Part shown: piece by piece, positions 42,333 to 51,817 of the stretch
Layout of the letters: each line of letters starts with the position of its first letter
Position numbering within the stretch: the first letter of the stretch is position 1
Origin: Flavobacterium aquidurense
Lineage (GTDB): Bacteria; Bacteroidota; Bacteroidia; Flavobacteriales; Flavobacteriaceae
Length of the DNA stretch: 64,000 nucleotides
Direction: 5' to 3'
Assembly: GCF_001404985.1 (NCBI RefSeq)
Contig: NZ_JRLF01000001.1
Coordinates: 62,001 to 126,000 of the forward strand
Program-made: the position numbers and the translations under genes
Notes under the pieces: generated by a model
The model's input: only the letters and a program-made list of their open reading frames with translations
The model's database searches: none
Told to the model about the DNA's origin: nothing

Positions 42333-43250
42333 ATGAAAAAATTATTTTATTTTTTGATAGTTTCCTTTTTCTACTCCACACTTCACGCACAGATTACTGC
42401 TGAAATACCTGTAGAAAAATCTTTACCAATTTTACAGACCAATTCAGATACACCTGTTCAGGATTATGATGCAGAAGATTTACCATGGCACGGGCGACGT
42501 TTTAAAGTTAGTGCGGGTGTATTTTTTCCTACCAATAATACCGAAGTAGAAGTAGGAAGCAATAATGGTAATTTTGGTAATCTAATAGATTTTGAAAATG
42601 ATCTTGGCTTTAAAAAAAATACGGTTTCATTTGCCGGTGCTTTTGAATGGAGAATTTCAAGAAGATCAAGACTTGGCGCAGAATATTTTTATTTGAAACG
42701 AACAGCAACAAAAACACTTCAGAAAGAAATAGAATTTGGGGATCACACCTATCCAATTAATGCAACTGTTTCTGCTTTTCTGGACAATCAAATTTATCGC
42801 ATTACATATGGTTATGCCTTTGTATCGAAACCTACTTATGAAATAGGAGCGCTTATAGGGGCGCATGTCATGTTTGCAGATGTTGGTTTAAAACTTGAAG
42901 GAGCGACTGCACAAGCTGAATACAGAGACAATTTTGATTTTACGGCTCCATTACCGGATCTGGGTATTTGGTCAGAGATTGTACTGGCAAAAAATTGGGG
43001 ACTTTATGTAAATGCAAATTATTTTGCCCTTAAAGTCAATGATATCGACGGACGTATTTTAAGTTATAACGTATCGGTATTATACAATGTCTACAAAAAT
43101 TTTAGTCTTACAGCGGGTTATACAGGATTAAATATTAGGGTTGATGTTGAGAAAGAAAGACTAAACGGTTTTTTTAAATGGGGATATAATGGTCCAACCG
43201 TAACCGCAACTTATGCGTTTGGAAATCATGTTAAGTTTTATAAACATTAA
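42333..43250 (+). CDS. Outer-membrane beta-barrel protein, hypothetical
   Basis: A 305-aa exported protein with a signal peptide (about residues 1-19, ending HAQIT). The mature part alternates polar and hydrophobic residues with many Tyr and Phe (FKVSAGVFFPTNNTEVEVGS, RLGAEYFYLKRTATKTL, YRITYGYAFVSKPTYEIGALIGAHVMF), as in small outer-membrane barrels. The last strand ends in TATYAFGNHVKFYKH rather than a terminal Phe. I do not recognise a specific family. It is monocistronic with a shared terminator at 43330-43361. Confidence 0.75.
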   Translation: MKKLFYFLIVSFFYSTLHAQITAEIPVEKSLPILQTNSDTPVQDYDAEDLPWHGRRFKVSAGVFFPTNNTEVEVGSNNGNFGNLIDFENDLGFKKNTVSFAGAFEWRISRRSRLGAEYFYLKRTATKTLQKEIEFGDHTYPINATVSAFLDNQIYRITYGYAFVSKPTYEIGALIGAHVMFADVGLKLEGATAQAEYRDNFDFTAPLPDLGIWSEIVLAKNWGLYVNANYFALKVNDIDGRILSYNVSVLYNVYKNFSLTAGYTGLNIRVDVEKERLNGFFKWGYNGPTVTATYAFGNHVKFYKH

Positions 43251-43329
43251 TTTTTTTTTTTAAAGTTACTAAGTCTCTAAGTTGAAAAGATCTTGATAAT
43301 AAACCAGAAACCTGAAACTTGAAAATAAC

Positions 43330-43361
43330 AAACCCGATACCTTTCCGGAGATATCGGGTTT
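43330..43361. terminator. Bidirectional terminator between convergent genes
   Basis: AAACCCGATA pairs perfectly with TATCGGGTTT across a 12-base loop. It lies between the barrel gene stop at 43250 and the GH97 gene stop at 43397 and ends the polysaccharide-locus transcript. Confidence 0.85.
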
Positions 43362-43396
43362 ATTGCTCAAACTTAACTCTAAATAAACAAACTAAC

Positions 43397-45415
43397 TTAT
43401 TTTTGTATTGGAGTAAATTTTATAGCTGTTCCTCCTCCAGCTGCCAATTTAAGATTCAGTATTTTTTTACTGTTTACTTTTTGTTTTGAAATGGTAACAG
43501 GATATGGATTTGTCTTGTAATTTGCTCCTGTTCCGTCTGCATAAATTTCGGCTTCATACTCTTTTCCTTTATCTAAAAACGATAAATCTACTTTAAGATC
43601 CCTTGCAGAACTGTTTGTTATAGCTCCTAAATACCAGTTTTTTTCCTCCCAGTCTTTACGGACAATTGTCGTATACTCACCAATTTTAGAATCCAGCACT
43701 TTAGTATCTGACCAATTGCAAGGCACATCTTTTATAAATTGAAATTCAGGTTTGCCTTCATAATTCTCCGGTAAATCTGACGCCATTTGCAACGGACTGA
43801 AAATAATAACATACAATGCCAATTGGTTTGCCAAGGTGGTTTGTACTCTGGCTCCCGAAGGTGTTTTATAATCAAAATTAAAATTCCCGGGTGTATAATC
43901 AAAAGGCCCTGAAAGCATTCTGGTAAATGGCAAAGTTGTCAGATGTTCCGGCGTGTTTCCGCCATCTACAGACCAAGCGTTATATTCCTGTCCTCTTCCA
44001 CCTTCCTGTGTCATAAAGTTTGGATATGTACGCTGCAATCCTGTTCCTTTTATAGGTTCGTGATTGTCGATCATGATATGATATTTGGCCGCAGTTTCCA
44101 TCACTTTTCTGTAATGACGTGCTCCATATTGGCTATCGTGCCATTCTTTTTTATCTAAATATTTATTTACATAACCTGTTTTTACGGTATTTACGCCCAT
44201 TTTCTGATACAATTTAAAAGCATCTTCTAGCTGGCTTTCGTAATGTTTGGTCGCTCCGGCAGTTTCGTGATGTCCTATTAAACGAACATTTTTGATTGCT
44301 GCATATTTTGTAATTTCTTCCAGATTAAAATCCGGATATGCTTTTACAAAACTAAACGAAGATCCATCTGCAGTCCAGTCTCCATCCCAGCCTTCGTTCC
44401 ATCCTTCGACCAGAACGCCATCTAAATTATTTTTAGCCGCAAAATCTATATATTCTTTTGTGTTTTTAGTAGTTGCACCATGTTTTGGTCCTTGTCCCCA
44501 AGTATATTTTTCTAAATGCATTCCCCACCAGATTCCTATATATTTTGAAGGCGTAATCCAGGAAAGATCTTCAATTTTTGAAGGTTCATTTAGATTCAGC
44601 ATAATCGCAGATGTTGCTACCTCGCCGGGAGTTTTACCTACTACAATAGTTCTCCACGGAGTTTTAAACGGAGTTTCAGCATATACTTTTACACCGTTTG
44701 CCCAAGGCACCAATTCGCTTTTATATTGTTTGTTATTTGTTTTTAATAACGTCATCGAGGTAAAATCAGTTAAATTGGCTTCGTGAATCGCCACAAATAA
44801 TTTTTCTTTAGTCTCTAAAGTCGCCGGTGTATTGATCGTATCTGTTTTACTAACAGACGTTTTGCGATATGAACTTTCGTAATAACTGTTTTCGCGATGT
44901 ACGGGAATCCACCAGACATCATTATCAGATTTAAAAGTAAACTGGGTAATCTCATTTGAGATTTCTACTTTATTTAAATGAGGCTGCTTTGGGAATTCGT
45001 ATCGAAAACCAACACCATCATCAAAAACCCTGAAGATAATATCAACCAGACGTTCATCTCCTTTTGATTCTTTCAAATGCACGATTAGTTCATTGTGGTG
45101 ATCTCTTACTTTTTTAAATTCACCCCAAGGCTGTTCCCAGGTTTCATCTGTTGATTTTTCTTCGGTAGAAACCACTTCAAAACCATCCGTCATTTTTTGG
45201 ATTCCCTTAAATTCAAATCCTAATAAAGAAGGTTCTATAACTGATTTTCCGTTTGATGTAAAACTATATTGAGGCTGACCAGAAGGAGTTAATTCAAAAA
45301 CTAATTCGGTATTTTTTCCGGGAGAATTTATTTTGTATGTTTTTTTAGTACTGCAGGCAAATAGTAAAATTGAAGCTAAAGCGATTAGACAGTATTTGTA
45401 TTTTATGTTTTTCAT
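43397..45415 (-). CDS. GH97 alpha-glycosidase, SusB-like lipoprotein
   Basis: A 672-aa glycoside hydrolase of family 97. The signal peptide ends LLFAC, so it is a lipoprotein; the Lys-rich residues after Cys suggest the periplasmic side. The N-terminal beta-sandwich is followed by a TIM barrel with LVEGWNEGWDGDW (about residue 338), GHHETAG (about 380), DNHEPIKGTG (about 452) and QEGGRGQEY (about 473). The Glu in HHETAG is characteristic of inverting members such as SusB alpha-glucosidase, where retaining alpha-galactosidases differ. It likely releases terminal glucose from oligosaccharides imported by SusCD. Confidence 0.93.
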   Translation of the reverse strand: MKNIKYKYCLIALASILLFACSTKKTYKINSPGKNTELVFELTPSGQPQYSFTSNGKSVIEPSLLGFEFKGIQKMTDGFEVVSTEEKSTDETWEQPWGEFKKVRDHHNELIVHLKESKGDERLVDIIFRVFDDGVGFRYEFPKQPHLNKVEISNEITQFTFKSDNDVWWIPVHRENSYYESSYRKTSVSKTDTINTPATLETKEKLFVAIHEANLTDFTSMTLLKTNNKQYKSELVPWANGVKVYAETPFKTPWRTIVVGKTPGEVATSAIMLNLNEPSKIEDLSWITPSKYIGIWWGMHLEKYTWGQGPKHGATTKNTKEYIDFAAKNNLDGVLVEGWNEGWDGDWTADGSSFSFVKAYPDFNLEEITKYAAIKNVRLIGHHETAGATKHYESQLEDAFKLYQKMGVNTVKTGYVNKYLDKKEWHDSQYGARHYRKVMETAAKYHIMIDNHEPIKGTGLQRTYPNFMTQEGGRGQEYNAWSVDGGNTPEHLTTLPFTRMLSGPFDYTPGNFNFDYKTPSGARVQTTLANQLALYVIIFSPLQMASDLPENYEGKPEFQFIKDVPCNWSDTKVLDSKIGEYTTIVRKDWEEKNWYLGAITNSSARDLKVDLSFLDKGKEYEAEIYADGTGANYKTNPYPVTISKQKVNSKKILNLKLAAGGGTAIKFTPIQK

Positions 45416-45440
45416 TATTTAATTGTATTAATTACAACTC

Positions 45441-46685
45441 TTATTTAATTTCGTTTAGTAACTGTTTTGCTTTTGCCGGCTGCATAGAAACAAAATAATT
45501 AAAAGCCTGATCTAATTTTTTCTGGGCATCGGCATTGCCTTTCTTTTCTACTCGCAGTTTATACATTGCACTGATATCCGGAAAAACACTTTCGGTATTT
45601 TTAACCCCTGCAAATGCTTTTACTTTTTCGATATAGGTATAACCAAATTCTACTGTAGGTTCGAACATTGTTCCTTCTCCAAAGTCATTCCATGTAATGA
45701 GCTGCAGGTAATTTAGATTCGCATTTTTTGCCATAGAAAGCGTTTCATCAAGAGTAGCTCCATTATTGTGCTCAATTGTCCAGCCTATTGCAGCTCCGCC
45801 TCCGCCTTCGGCATAAAAATCTTTAAAACCGGGATACGCACTTCCCATTGCAACATTCAGCTTTGGTTTGTTATTCGTATAAAAATTAGTGAGATAGGTA
45901 TTATTTTTATATACCCACGCATATTCTCCCGAAGCATTATCTCCAGCATCAGCAGATTCATTCCATAACGTTAAAAAAGTAGGTTTTGTGGTCAGCGTAT
46001 TAAAAACGTTTGTCCATTCTGCCGGCGTTTGCAATACAATTGGCCCAAAATTCAGCAACAGCGGTTTTCCGTTTATTTTGATATAATTCTTATCATCAAA
46101 ATAGTTATTTTGCAAATATGCCAAATCAGTTTTTGCAGCACCAGTGACAGAAATTGCTTTTCCTGCATTTACTACATTCGGCAAAAAGCGATCCTCATAA
46201 ACAATGGCATATTCAAGCCCAACTTTGTCTAGCATGGAGATAAGCTCTTCTGTATTTTCTTTTACCATTCGATAATCGTTTACATCAAAAGTGCCATACC
46301 AATCGATCAGAACACCATCGATTCCTGAATATTTCATCAATAACAAATGATTTTCGATCACATTTTTATCACCTGAATGATAAGGTCCAATCATCGGATA
46401 ATAATAAGACGCAATTTCCCTGCGATTGTTTGCGCCAATGTTGTTAGGATTTTTGTTGGCCATTGTCCAGTGATATCCCCATTTTTTATCGGTACTACTT
46501 TCATTGGTTTCAAACCAAGGCATATAATGAACATAAATTTTGGTGCTATTTGTTTTTTCAATCGCAACAGGTTCAATTGTTTCCGGTTCTGCAGGTATAT
46601 CAGAATCTTTATTATCGCTGCTGCAACTTGTGGCGACTAAAATATTCAGGATCCCAAAAAACAATAATGTGATAGATCTTTTCAT
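45441..46685 (-). CDS. GH71/GH99-like lipoprotein
   Basis: A 414-aa lipoprotein (signal ending VATSC) of the GH71/GH99-like barrel superfamily. IYVHYMPWFET, GVLIDWYGTFD and ITWNDFGEGTMFEP are the characteristic barrel motifs of this group. Acidic residues after the lipid Cys (SSDNKDSD) match the Bacteroidota surface-export signal, so it is probably on the cell surface. Known activities in the superfamily are alpha-1,3-glucanase (GH71) and endo-alpha-mannosidase (GH99); which applies here cannot be seen. It directly precedes the GH97 gene. Confidence 0.85.
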   Translation of the reverse strand: MKRSITLLFFGILNILVATSCSSDNKDSDIPAEPETIEPVAIEKTNSTKIYVHYMPWFETNESSTDKKWGYHWTMANKNPNNIGANNRREIASYYYPMIGPYHSGDKNVIENHLLLMKYSGIDGVLIDWYGTFDVNDYRMVKENTEELISMLDKVGLEYAIVYEDRFLPNVVNAGKAISVTGAAKTDLAYLQNNYFDDKNYIKINGKPLLLNFGPIVLQTPAEWTNVFNTLTTKPTFLTLWNESADAGDNASGEYAWVYKNNTYLTNFYTNNKPKLNVAMGSAYPGFKDFYAEGGGGAAIGWTIEHNNGATLDETLSMAKNANLNYLQLITWNDFGEGTMFEPTVEFGYTYIEKVKAFAGVKNTESVFPDISAMYKLRVEKKGNADAQKKLDQAFNYFVSMQPAKAKQLLNEIK

Positions 46686-47237
46686 ATTGTATTATTTATT
46701 TTTATGACTGGCTTGTGGTATTCTTGTTTTTTTACCACTGATTAAAAGGATTAAAAAGGATTTCTTATTTTATTTCCTAACAGTGTGATTCTATTATTTC
46801 ACGCAGATTCAAAAAGATTTAAGCGAATTCTGCAGATTAATTGTAACTAAATCTAAATTGGATCTGCTTTAATCTGCAAAATCTGCGTGAAACTTTTTTT
46901 TAATCATTTTAATCCTCTAATCTGTGAATAAATTATCTCTCGCAGATTTGGCAGATTTAGCTGATTTTTTTTTTCACTGGTTTTAAAGATTTACAAAAAA
47001 ATTTAATCCTTTTTAATCCTTTAATCTGTGGCTAAAATATTTCCCGCAGTTTCTGATAGATTGAAGCAAATCGTACAGATTTAATATTAATACATCAAAA
47101 TTATATCTGCTTTAATCTGCAAAATCTGCGTTAAACTTTTTTTTAATCATTTTAATCCTCTAATCTGTGATAGAAAAAAATATAAAACATGTCAGCCTTC
47201 TACGACTAACCAACATAGAAGACTGACATTCATTAAT
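46686..47237. repeat. Direct repeat block between susD and hydrolase genes
   Basis: This 552-base spacer contains two 66-bp direct repeats with one mismatch (46862-46927 and 47105-47170; key blocks ATCTGCTTTAATCTGC, AATCTGCG and TTTAATCCTCTAATCTGTGA). Between and before them are inverted fragments of the same sequence (CGCAGATT, CTGCAGATT, GGATTAAAA). The hairpin at 47189-47229 follows the susD stop. No gene is supported. Confidence 0.75.
47189..47229 (-). terminator. Strong hairpin after susD
   Basis: ATGTCAG-CTTCTA pairs with TAGAAG-CTGACAT (13 pairs with one mismatch), 9 bases after the susD stop on the minus strand, followed by a T-rich stretch. It could reduce or stop transcription into the hydrolase genes, or protect the susCD mRNA 3' end. 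Confidence 0.8.
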
Positions 47238-48743
47238 CTAATACCCAGGATTCTGTACCAGATTTTTATTGGTAGTTAATACGGTACTCGGGATTGGGAA
47301 AATAGCCCTGTATTTTTCTGTTGGTCCTTTTTCCCACCATGATTGAAAGAAAGTTCCAAAACGGATGTTATCTGTTCTTCGTCTTCCTTCAAAAGTAAAT
47401 TCCTTCAACAATTCTTTATCTATAAAATTAAGATCGATTGTGGTTGGCATTTCTTCTCCGGCGCGTGCTGTAATTTGCTGTATAAAAGGTTTTGCCAGAT
47501 CTGCAGCTCCCATACGAACGTAACATTCGGCTTGCATCATTAAAATTTCGGCATAACGAATCAGGACAAAATCATGATCACGTTCCCATTGTTCCCCGGC
47601 TTTCATTTCGTATTTTCCTAAACGTACTCCCTGATTTTCTTTAGCATCAGCAACACTTGTCACTTCTTCAGTATAGGTAAGCGGTTCTCCGTTATCCATT
47701 ACAATAACCTGACCTGTAGCCACATTAATCTGATCTCCGGCAACCATACATTTTCTTCTTTTATCTGTTTCAGCAAAAGCCGAATAAACTCCCGGTTGGG
47801 CACACATTCCGTTTGCACTCCACGGATAATCATTTCCTCCGGCAGAAATTGTTAATTTATGCAGATAATGACAAGACATTGAGTTCATATAATTACCTAC
47901 TGTTCCTGCTTTTTGATCATAAGGAATGGCGAAAATTATCTCTGGAGATTTTTCGTTTTGTGTCGCAAAATTGGCGAAAAAATCAGGCGTTAAAGTATAT
48001 CCCGTAACTTTCTGGCACATATTAATGCAATCCTGCCAACGTGCTGTACCAATAAATGCTTCAGAGTTGAGATACAATCTTGCTAATAAAGAATAGGCTA
48101 CGTTTTTTGTGAATTTAGAATACACAATATTTGAATTTAAATGCGGAATTGCATCCAGTAACTCTTTCTCAACAAAATCATATACTTGTTTTCTGGTAGA
48201 ATTTGATGGCAAAGAGGTGTCTTCAAAATTTACTACGATTGGCACATTGCCAAATAAATCCAGAAGATTATAGTAATAATATGCTCTCAGTGCTTTTAAC
48301 TCTGCATAAATTGGTGCTTTTGCCGCATCTGTCAGGGATGATTTATCTACCTGATAAAGAATCGAATTAATTTTGGCAATTCCGGTATAATTATAACGCC
48401 ATGCCGAAAGGATCAAGCGGTTATCTGTTTTCCAGGTATGTTTTTGTGCGTCCTGATATTGACCGCCATCGTACCAGTTTGTTCCTCTTGTTGGGATCGT
48501 AGCTTCATCTGATACCGTTTCATTTAAAAAGAATACATATTCAGAAGTTGGATAATTATTAGAAATTCCATCTGCAAATCCTCTTAACGAAGAATAAGCT
48601 CCGCCAACTAATGCATCAACTTCTTTTGGAGTATTCCCAAAATTTCCATCTTCAACTTTATCATATAAATCTTCATTTAAATTGGTACATGATATCGTAA
48701 AAAGCATGCTAATTAATATTGCCGCTGTTATTTTGATTTTCAT
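47238..48743 (-). CDS. SusD/RagB-family surface glycan-binding lipoprotein
   Basis: A 501-aa surface lipoprotein (signal ending FTISC, then acidic LNEDLYD) that caps the SusC barrel and captures glycans. TPR-like helices are visible, for example APIYAELKALRAYYYYNLLDLFGNVPIV, the most conserved stretch of the family, and RYAEILMMQAECYVRMG near the end. The family C-terminus FEGRRRTDNIRFG and FPIPSTVLTTNKNLVQNPGY are present. It is encoded 25 bases after susC. Confidence 0.95.
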   Translation of the reverse strand: MKIKITAAILISMLFTISCTNLNEDLYDKVEDGNFGNTPKEVDALVGGAYSSLRGFADGISNNYPTSEYVFFLNETVSDEATIPTRGTNWYDGGQYQDAQKHTWKTDNRLILSAWRYNYTGIAKINSILYQVDKSSLTDAAKAPIYAELKALRAYYYYNLLDLFGNVPIVVNFEDTSLPSNSTRKQVYDFVEKELLDAIPHLNSNIVYSKFTKNVAYSLLARLYLNSEAFIGTARWQDCINMCQKVTGYTLTPDFFANFATQNEKSPEIIFAIPYDQKAGTVGNYMNSMSCHYLHKLTISAGGNDYPWSANGMCAQPGVYSAFAETDKRRKCMVAGDQINVATGQVIVMDNGEPLTYTEEVTSVADAKENQGVRLGKYEMKAGEQWERDHDFVLIRYAEILMMQAECYVRMGAADLAKPFIQQITARAGEEMPTTIDLNFIDKELLKEFTFEGRRRTDNIRFGTFFQSWWEKGPTEKYRAIFPIPSTVLTTNKNLVQNPGY

Positions 48744-48767
48744 TTTCTATATTTTTGAGTTAATCGC

Positions 48768-51700
48768 TTAGTTATTTAGCGTAAAATTTAATCCAACAGA
48801 AATGGTTGTTGGCCTAGGATAATTATTATATCTGTCAATTCCCGGAGCCGCTAATCCGGTTTCATCCAATTTTCCGGTTTGATTAATTCCGTCCTGCGCA
48901 TTTAAGCCAATCTCAGGATCTACGCCTTTATAACTTGTAAATACAGCAAGGTTTTCTCCCATAAGGTATATTCTAAGCTTTGAGTTTTTATATTTTAAAG
49001 GCAAAGTATATCCTACAGAAACTGTTTGAAGCCTGAAGAAAGAAGCATCTTCGATCCAGTAACTGGAGTATTTTGGAGCAGATGTAATGCGGCTGCCAAG
49101 AAAATCATCCGGAACATTAAAAGTGGGTAATCTGTTAGGATCGTTCAACATCATGTTTGTGGCATTTAATGCTTTTTGACCAAACATTCCGTATCCTGAA
49201 ACGCCAAGATCAAAATTTCCGTAAGTAAAATTCATTCCAACACCCATAGTCAAATCAGGCTGAATGTTTCCTAAATCTCTTTTATCGTCATCAACTAAAG
49301 CTGTATCCAGTACTTTGTCTCCGGCAGCATTGTAGTATAACATTTTTCCGTCAGCGCCAAGTCCTGCACTTTCAAAACCCCAGAAAGTTCCAACCGGATA
49401 ACCTTCGGCAATAATTTGAGAATATTGTCCTGACATTCCCGCTAATCCGTGAAGAGAACCGCTGTAAATAACATCTGTTTTATAAGTAGGATTTGATAAT
49501 TTTTCGATTTTTTGAACGTTGTGCCCTAAAGTCAAATTAGCATTCCATGAGAATTTATCTCCTTTGATAATATCAGCATTCAATGTAAGCTCCACTCCTT
49601 TATTCGACATTTCGCCAACGTTTGCCAACATTGTTCCTACTAAATATGGTGGCTGAGGCACTTCATAGGTATACAATAAATCATCTGTGTTTTTAGCATA
49701 ATATTCGAATGAACCTGTAATTCTGTTGAATAAACTAAAATCAACACCTATGTTTAATTGTTTTGTGGATTCCCATTTTAAATCAGGATTCGGATTTTGT
49801 TTAGGCGAATAAGCTAAACTCCATGTCCCTGTAGTTGGATCATAGTAACTATCATTTCCAACTCCTAAGATCGAAAGCGATTTGTATTCCCCAATTCCGT
49901 CCTGATTTCCTGTAACTCCGTAACCAACTCTAAATTTAAGATTGTCCAGCCAGCCTTTTGTATTGCTCATAAATTCTTCGCTTGACACTTTCCAGGCAAC
50001 AGAAGCAGATGGAAATGTTCCCCATTTATTGTTTTCACCAAAACGGCTTGAACCATCTCTTCTTACCGTACCGGTTAGCAAATATTTACCATCATACGAA
50101 TAATTGGCACGCGCATAAAAAGAAACCAAATTTGATTTTCCTTTATAAGAATACACATCGCCTAAACGATAATTATATCCTGCACCAAGATTGTTATAAC
50201 TAAAAGCATCTGTCACAAAACCACTGCGTTGTGCCCCAAAACCTTCATAGATATTCTCTAAATAAGAGTATCCGGCAAGAGCGCCAATAGTATGTTTATC
50301 TATTACTTTATTATAGTTTACATACAGTTCTCCTTGTGCATTTGCAAACTCTGTATATGTTTTTTGAGCGTAACCATTTTCAGTAATTCCTTCCAGAACT
50401 GCGTAACTTGGTTTATAAGTACTTCCTTTTACTGCATTGTGTTCATAGGATATATTGGCTACAGCAAGAAAATCTTTTAAAAACTTTACTTCAGTTTTAA
50501 AATAACCCAACAATCTGTGTCTTTCGTTATCGACCTTTCTATTGGTTAAAATTTCAACAGGATTTTCGTAAAGAGTTCCTGAAACCGATGAAAATTTTCC
50601 GTTAGCATCATACACCGGAATTGTTGGATTTAAATTATAAGAACGTTCAAAAATCCTGTAATCCAACGGATGCCATTTATCAACATTGGCAAATAAACCC
50701 ATATCAAATTTCACCTCTTTATTATCTCCAAGATATTGATATGCATTAATGTTTCCGCTCAATCTTTCAAGACCTGTTGATTTTATAACCCCTTCATTAT
50801 TCAGGTAAGAAAGTGAAGTTCTAAAACCACTGTCTGTTTTTCCGGAATTAATACTCAAAGTATGCGATTGAGAAATAGCCGTTTGCTGTAATGCTTTTTG
50901 CCAGTTTGTATTTCCGCCATAATCAACGGCATCAGTATTTCCTGTAGAACGAACATATGCTCTCCATTGGTTTGCTGATAAAAGATCTAAGTTATCTGTT
51001 ACATAACCCACGCTTGATAATCCGCTGTAGGTTACAGAAACTCCTTTTGTACCGGATTTCGTTGTAATGATAATAACCCCGTTTGCTCCTCTTGAACCAT
51101 ATATGGCTGTTGCCGATGCATCTTTAAGGACGTCTACAGATTTAATATCTGATGGCTGAACAATATTGATATCTACACCAGCAATACCATCAACTACAAT
51201 TAGCGGACTGTTGCTTGCTGTTAAGGATGTTCCTCCACGTAAACGTATCGTAGAACCTGCAGCCGGATCTCCAGAAGGACGAATGATATTAAGTCCCGCC
51301 ACTTTTCCTTGTAAAACCTGCTCTGTAGAAGAAATGGTTCCTTTTACTAAATCATCTGATTTTAAACTTGAAATTGCTCCTGTTAAATCTGATTTTTTTT
51401 GTGTTCCGTACCCTACAGAAACCACCTGAACTTCAGCAAGCATATAACCGTCGTTTTGCAAACGAACATCAATATTTGGTTTTGTTGCTGCTGTTATGAG
51501 CACCTTTTGAGTAGTTGATCCAATAAAAGATACTTCTATATAACCACCTACAGCTACTGACAAGGAAAATTTTCCGTCAAAATCTGTTGTGGTTGCATTT
51601 CTTGTACCAACCTCGATTACGGTTGCACCCGGCAATACACTTCCTGTATTATCGTAAACAGTACCTGATACCTGCTTTTTTTCCTGAGCAAACATTCCTG

Positions 51701-51788
51701 CCGAAAGAAAAAGCATGAAAATCATGAATACCACATTTTTAGCAGTCCACATATAATGCAGGACCATTTTTTTATTTTTACTATTCAT
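48768..51788 (-). CDS. SusC/RagA-family TonB-linked outer-membrane protein
   Basis: A 1006-aa TonB-dependent transporter. A signal peptide (cleaved near MFAQE) is followed by a carboxypeptidase-regulatory-like domain (about residues 38-115, VSGTVYDNTGSVLPGATV), the TonB-box region VVSVGYGTQKKSDLTGAI, a plug domain (GTSLTASNSPLIVVDGI, DASATAIYGSRGANGVIIITTK) and a 22-strand barrel. It imports oligosaccharides across the outer membrane with energy from TonB. Length is standard. It pairs with SusD. Confidence 0.96.
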   Translation of the reverse strand: MNSKNKKMVLHYMWTAKNVVFMIFMLFLSAGMFAQEKKQVSGTVYDNTGSVLPGATVIEVGTRNATTTDFDGKFSLSVAVGGYIEVSFIGSTTQKVLITAATKPNIDVRLQNDGYMLAEVQVVSVGYGTQKKSDLTGAISSLKSDDLVKGTISSTEQVLQGKVAGLNIIRPSGDPAAGSTIRLRGGTSLTASNSPLIVVDGIAGVDINIVQPSDIKSVDVLKDASATAIYGSRGANGVIIITTKSGTKGVSVTYSGLSSVGYVTDNLDLLSANQWRAYVRSTGNTDAVDYGGNTNWQKALQQTAISQSHTLSINSGKTDSGFRTSLSYLNNEGVIKSTGLERLSGNINAYQYLGDNKEVKFDMGLFANVDKWHPLDYRIFERSYNLNPTIPVYDANGKFSSVSGTLYENPVEILTNRKVDNERHRLLGYFKTEVKFLKDFLAVANISYEHNAVKGSTYKPSYAVLEGITENGYAQKTYTEFANAQGELYVNYNKVIDKHTIGALAGYSYLENIYEGFGAQRSGFVTDAFSYNNLGAGYNYRLGDVYSYKGKSNLVSFYARANYSYDGKYLLTGTVRRDGSSRFGENNKWGTFPSASVAWKVSSEEFMSNTKGWLDNLKFRVGYGVTGNQDGIGEYKSLSILGVGNDSYYDPTTGTWSLAYSPKQNPNPDLKWESTKQLNIGVDFSLFNRITGSFEYYAKNTDDLLYTYEVPQPPYLVGTMLANVGEMSNKGVELTLNADIIKGDKFSWNANLTLGHNVQKIEKLSNPTYKTDVIYSGSLHGLAGMSGQYSQIIAEGYPVGTFWGFESAGLGADGKMLYYNAAGDKVLDTALVDDDKRDLGNIQPDLTMGVGMNFTYGNFDLGVSGYGMFGQKALNATNMMLNDPNRLPTFNVPDDFLGSRITSAPKYSSYWIEDASFFRLQTVSVGYTLPLKYKNSKLRIYLMGENLAVFTSYKGVDPEIGLNAQDGINQTGKLDETGLAAPGIDRYNNYPRPTTISVGLNFTLNN

Positions 51789-51817
51789 TAGAATTGATGT
51801 TTTAATTTGATCGTGAA

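Noticed and set aside
45441..46685. Calling the lipoprotein a GH99 endo-mannosidase outright
   Set aside because: The visible motifs are shared by GH71 and GH99-like proteins and do not separate the two.
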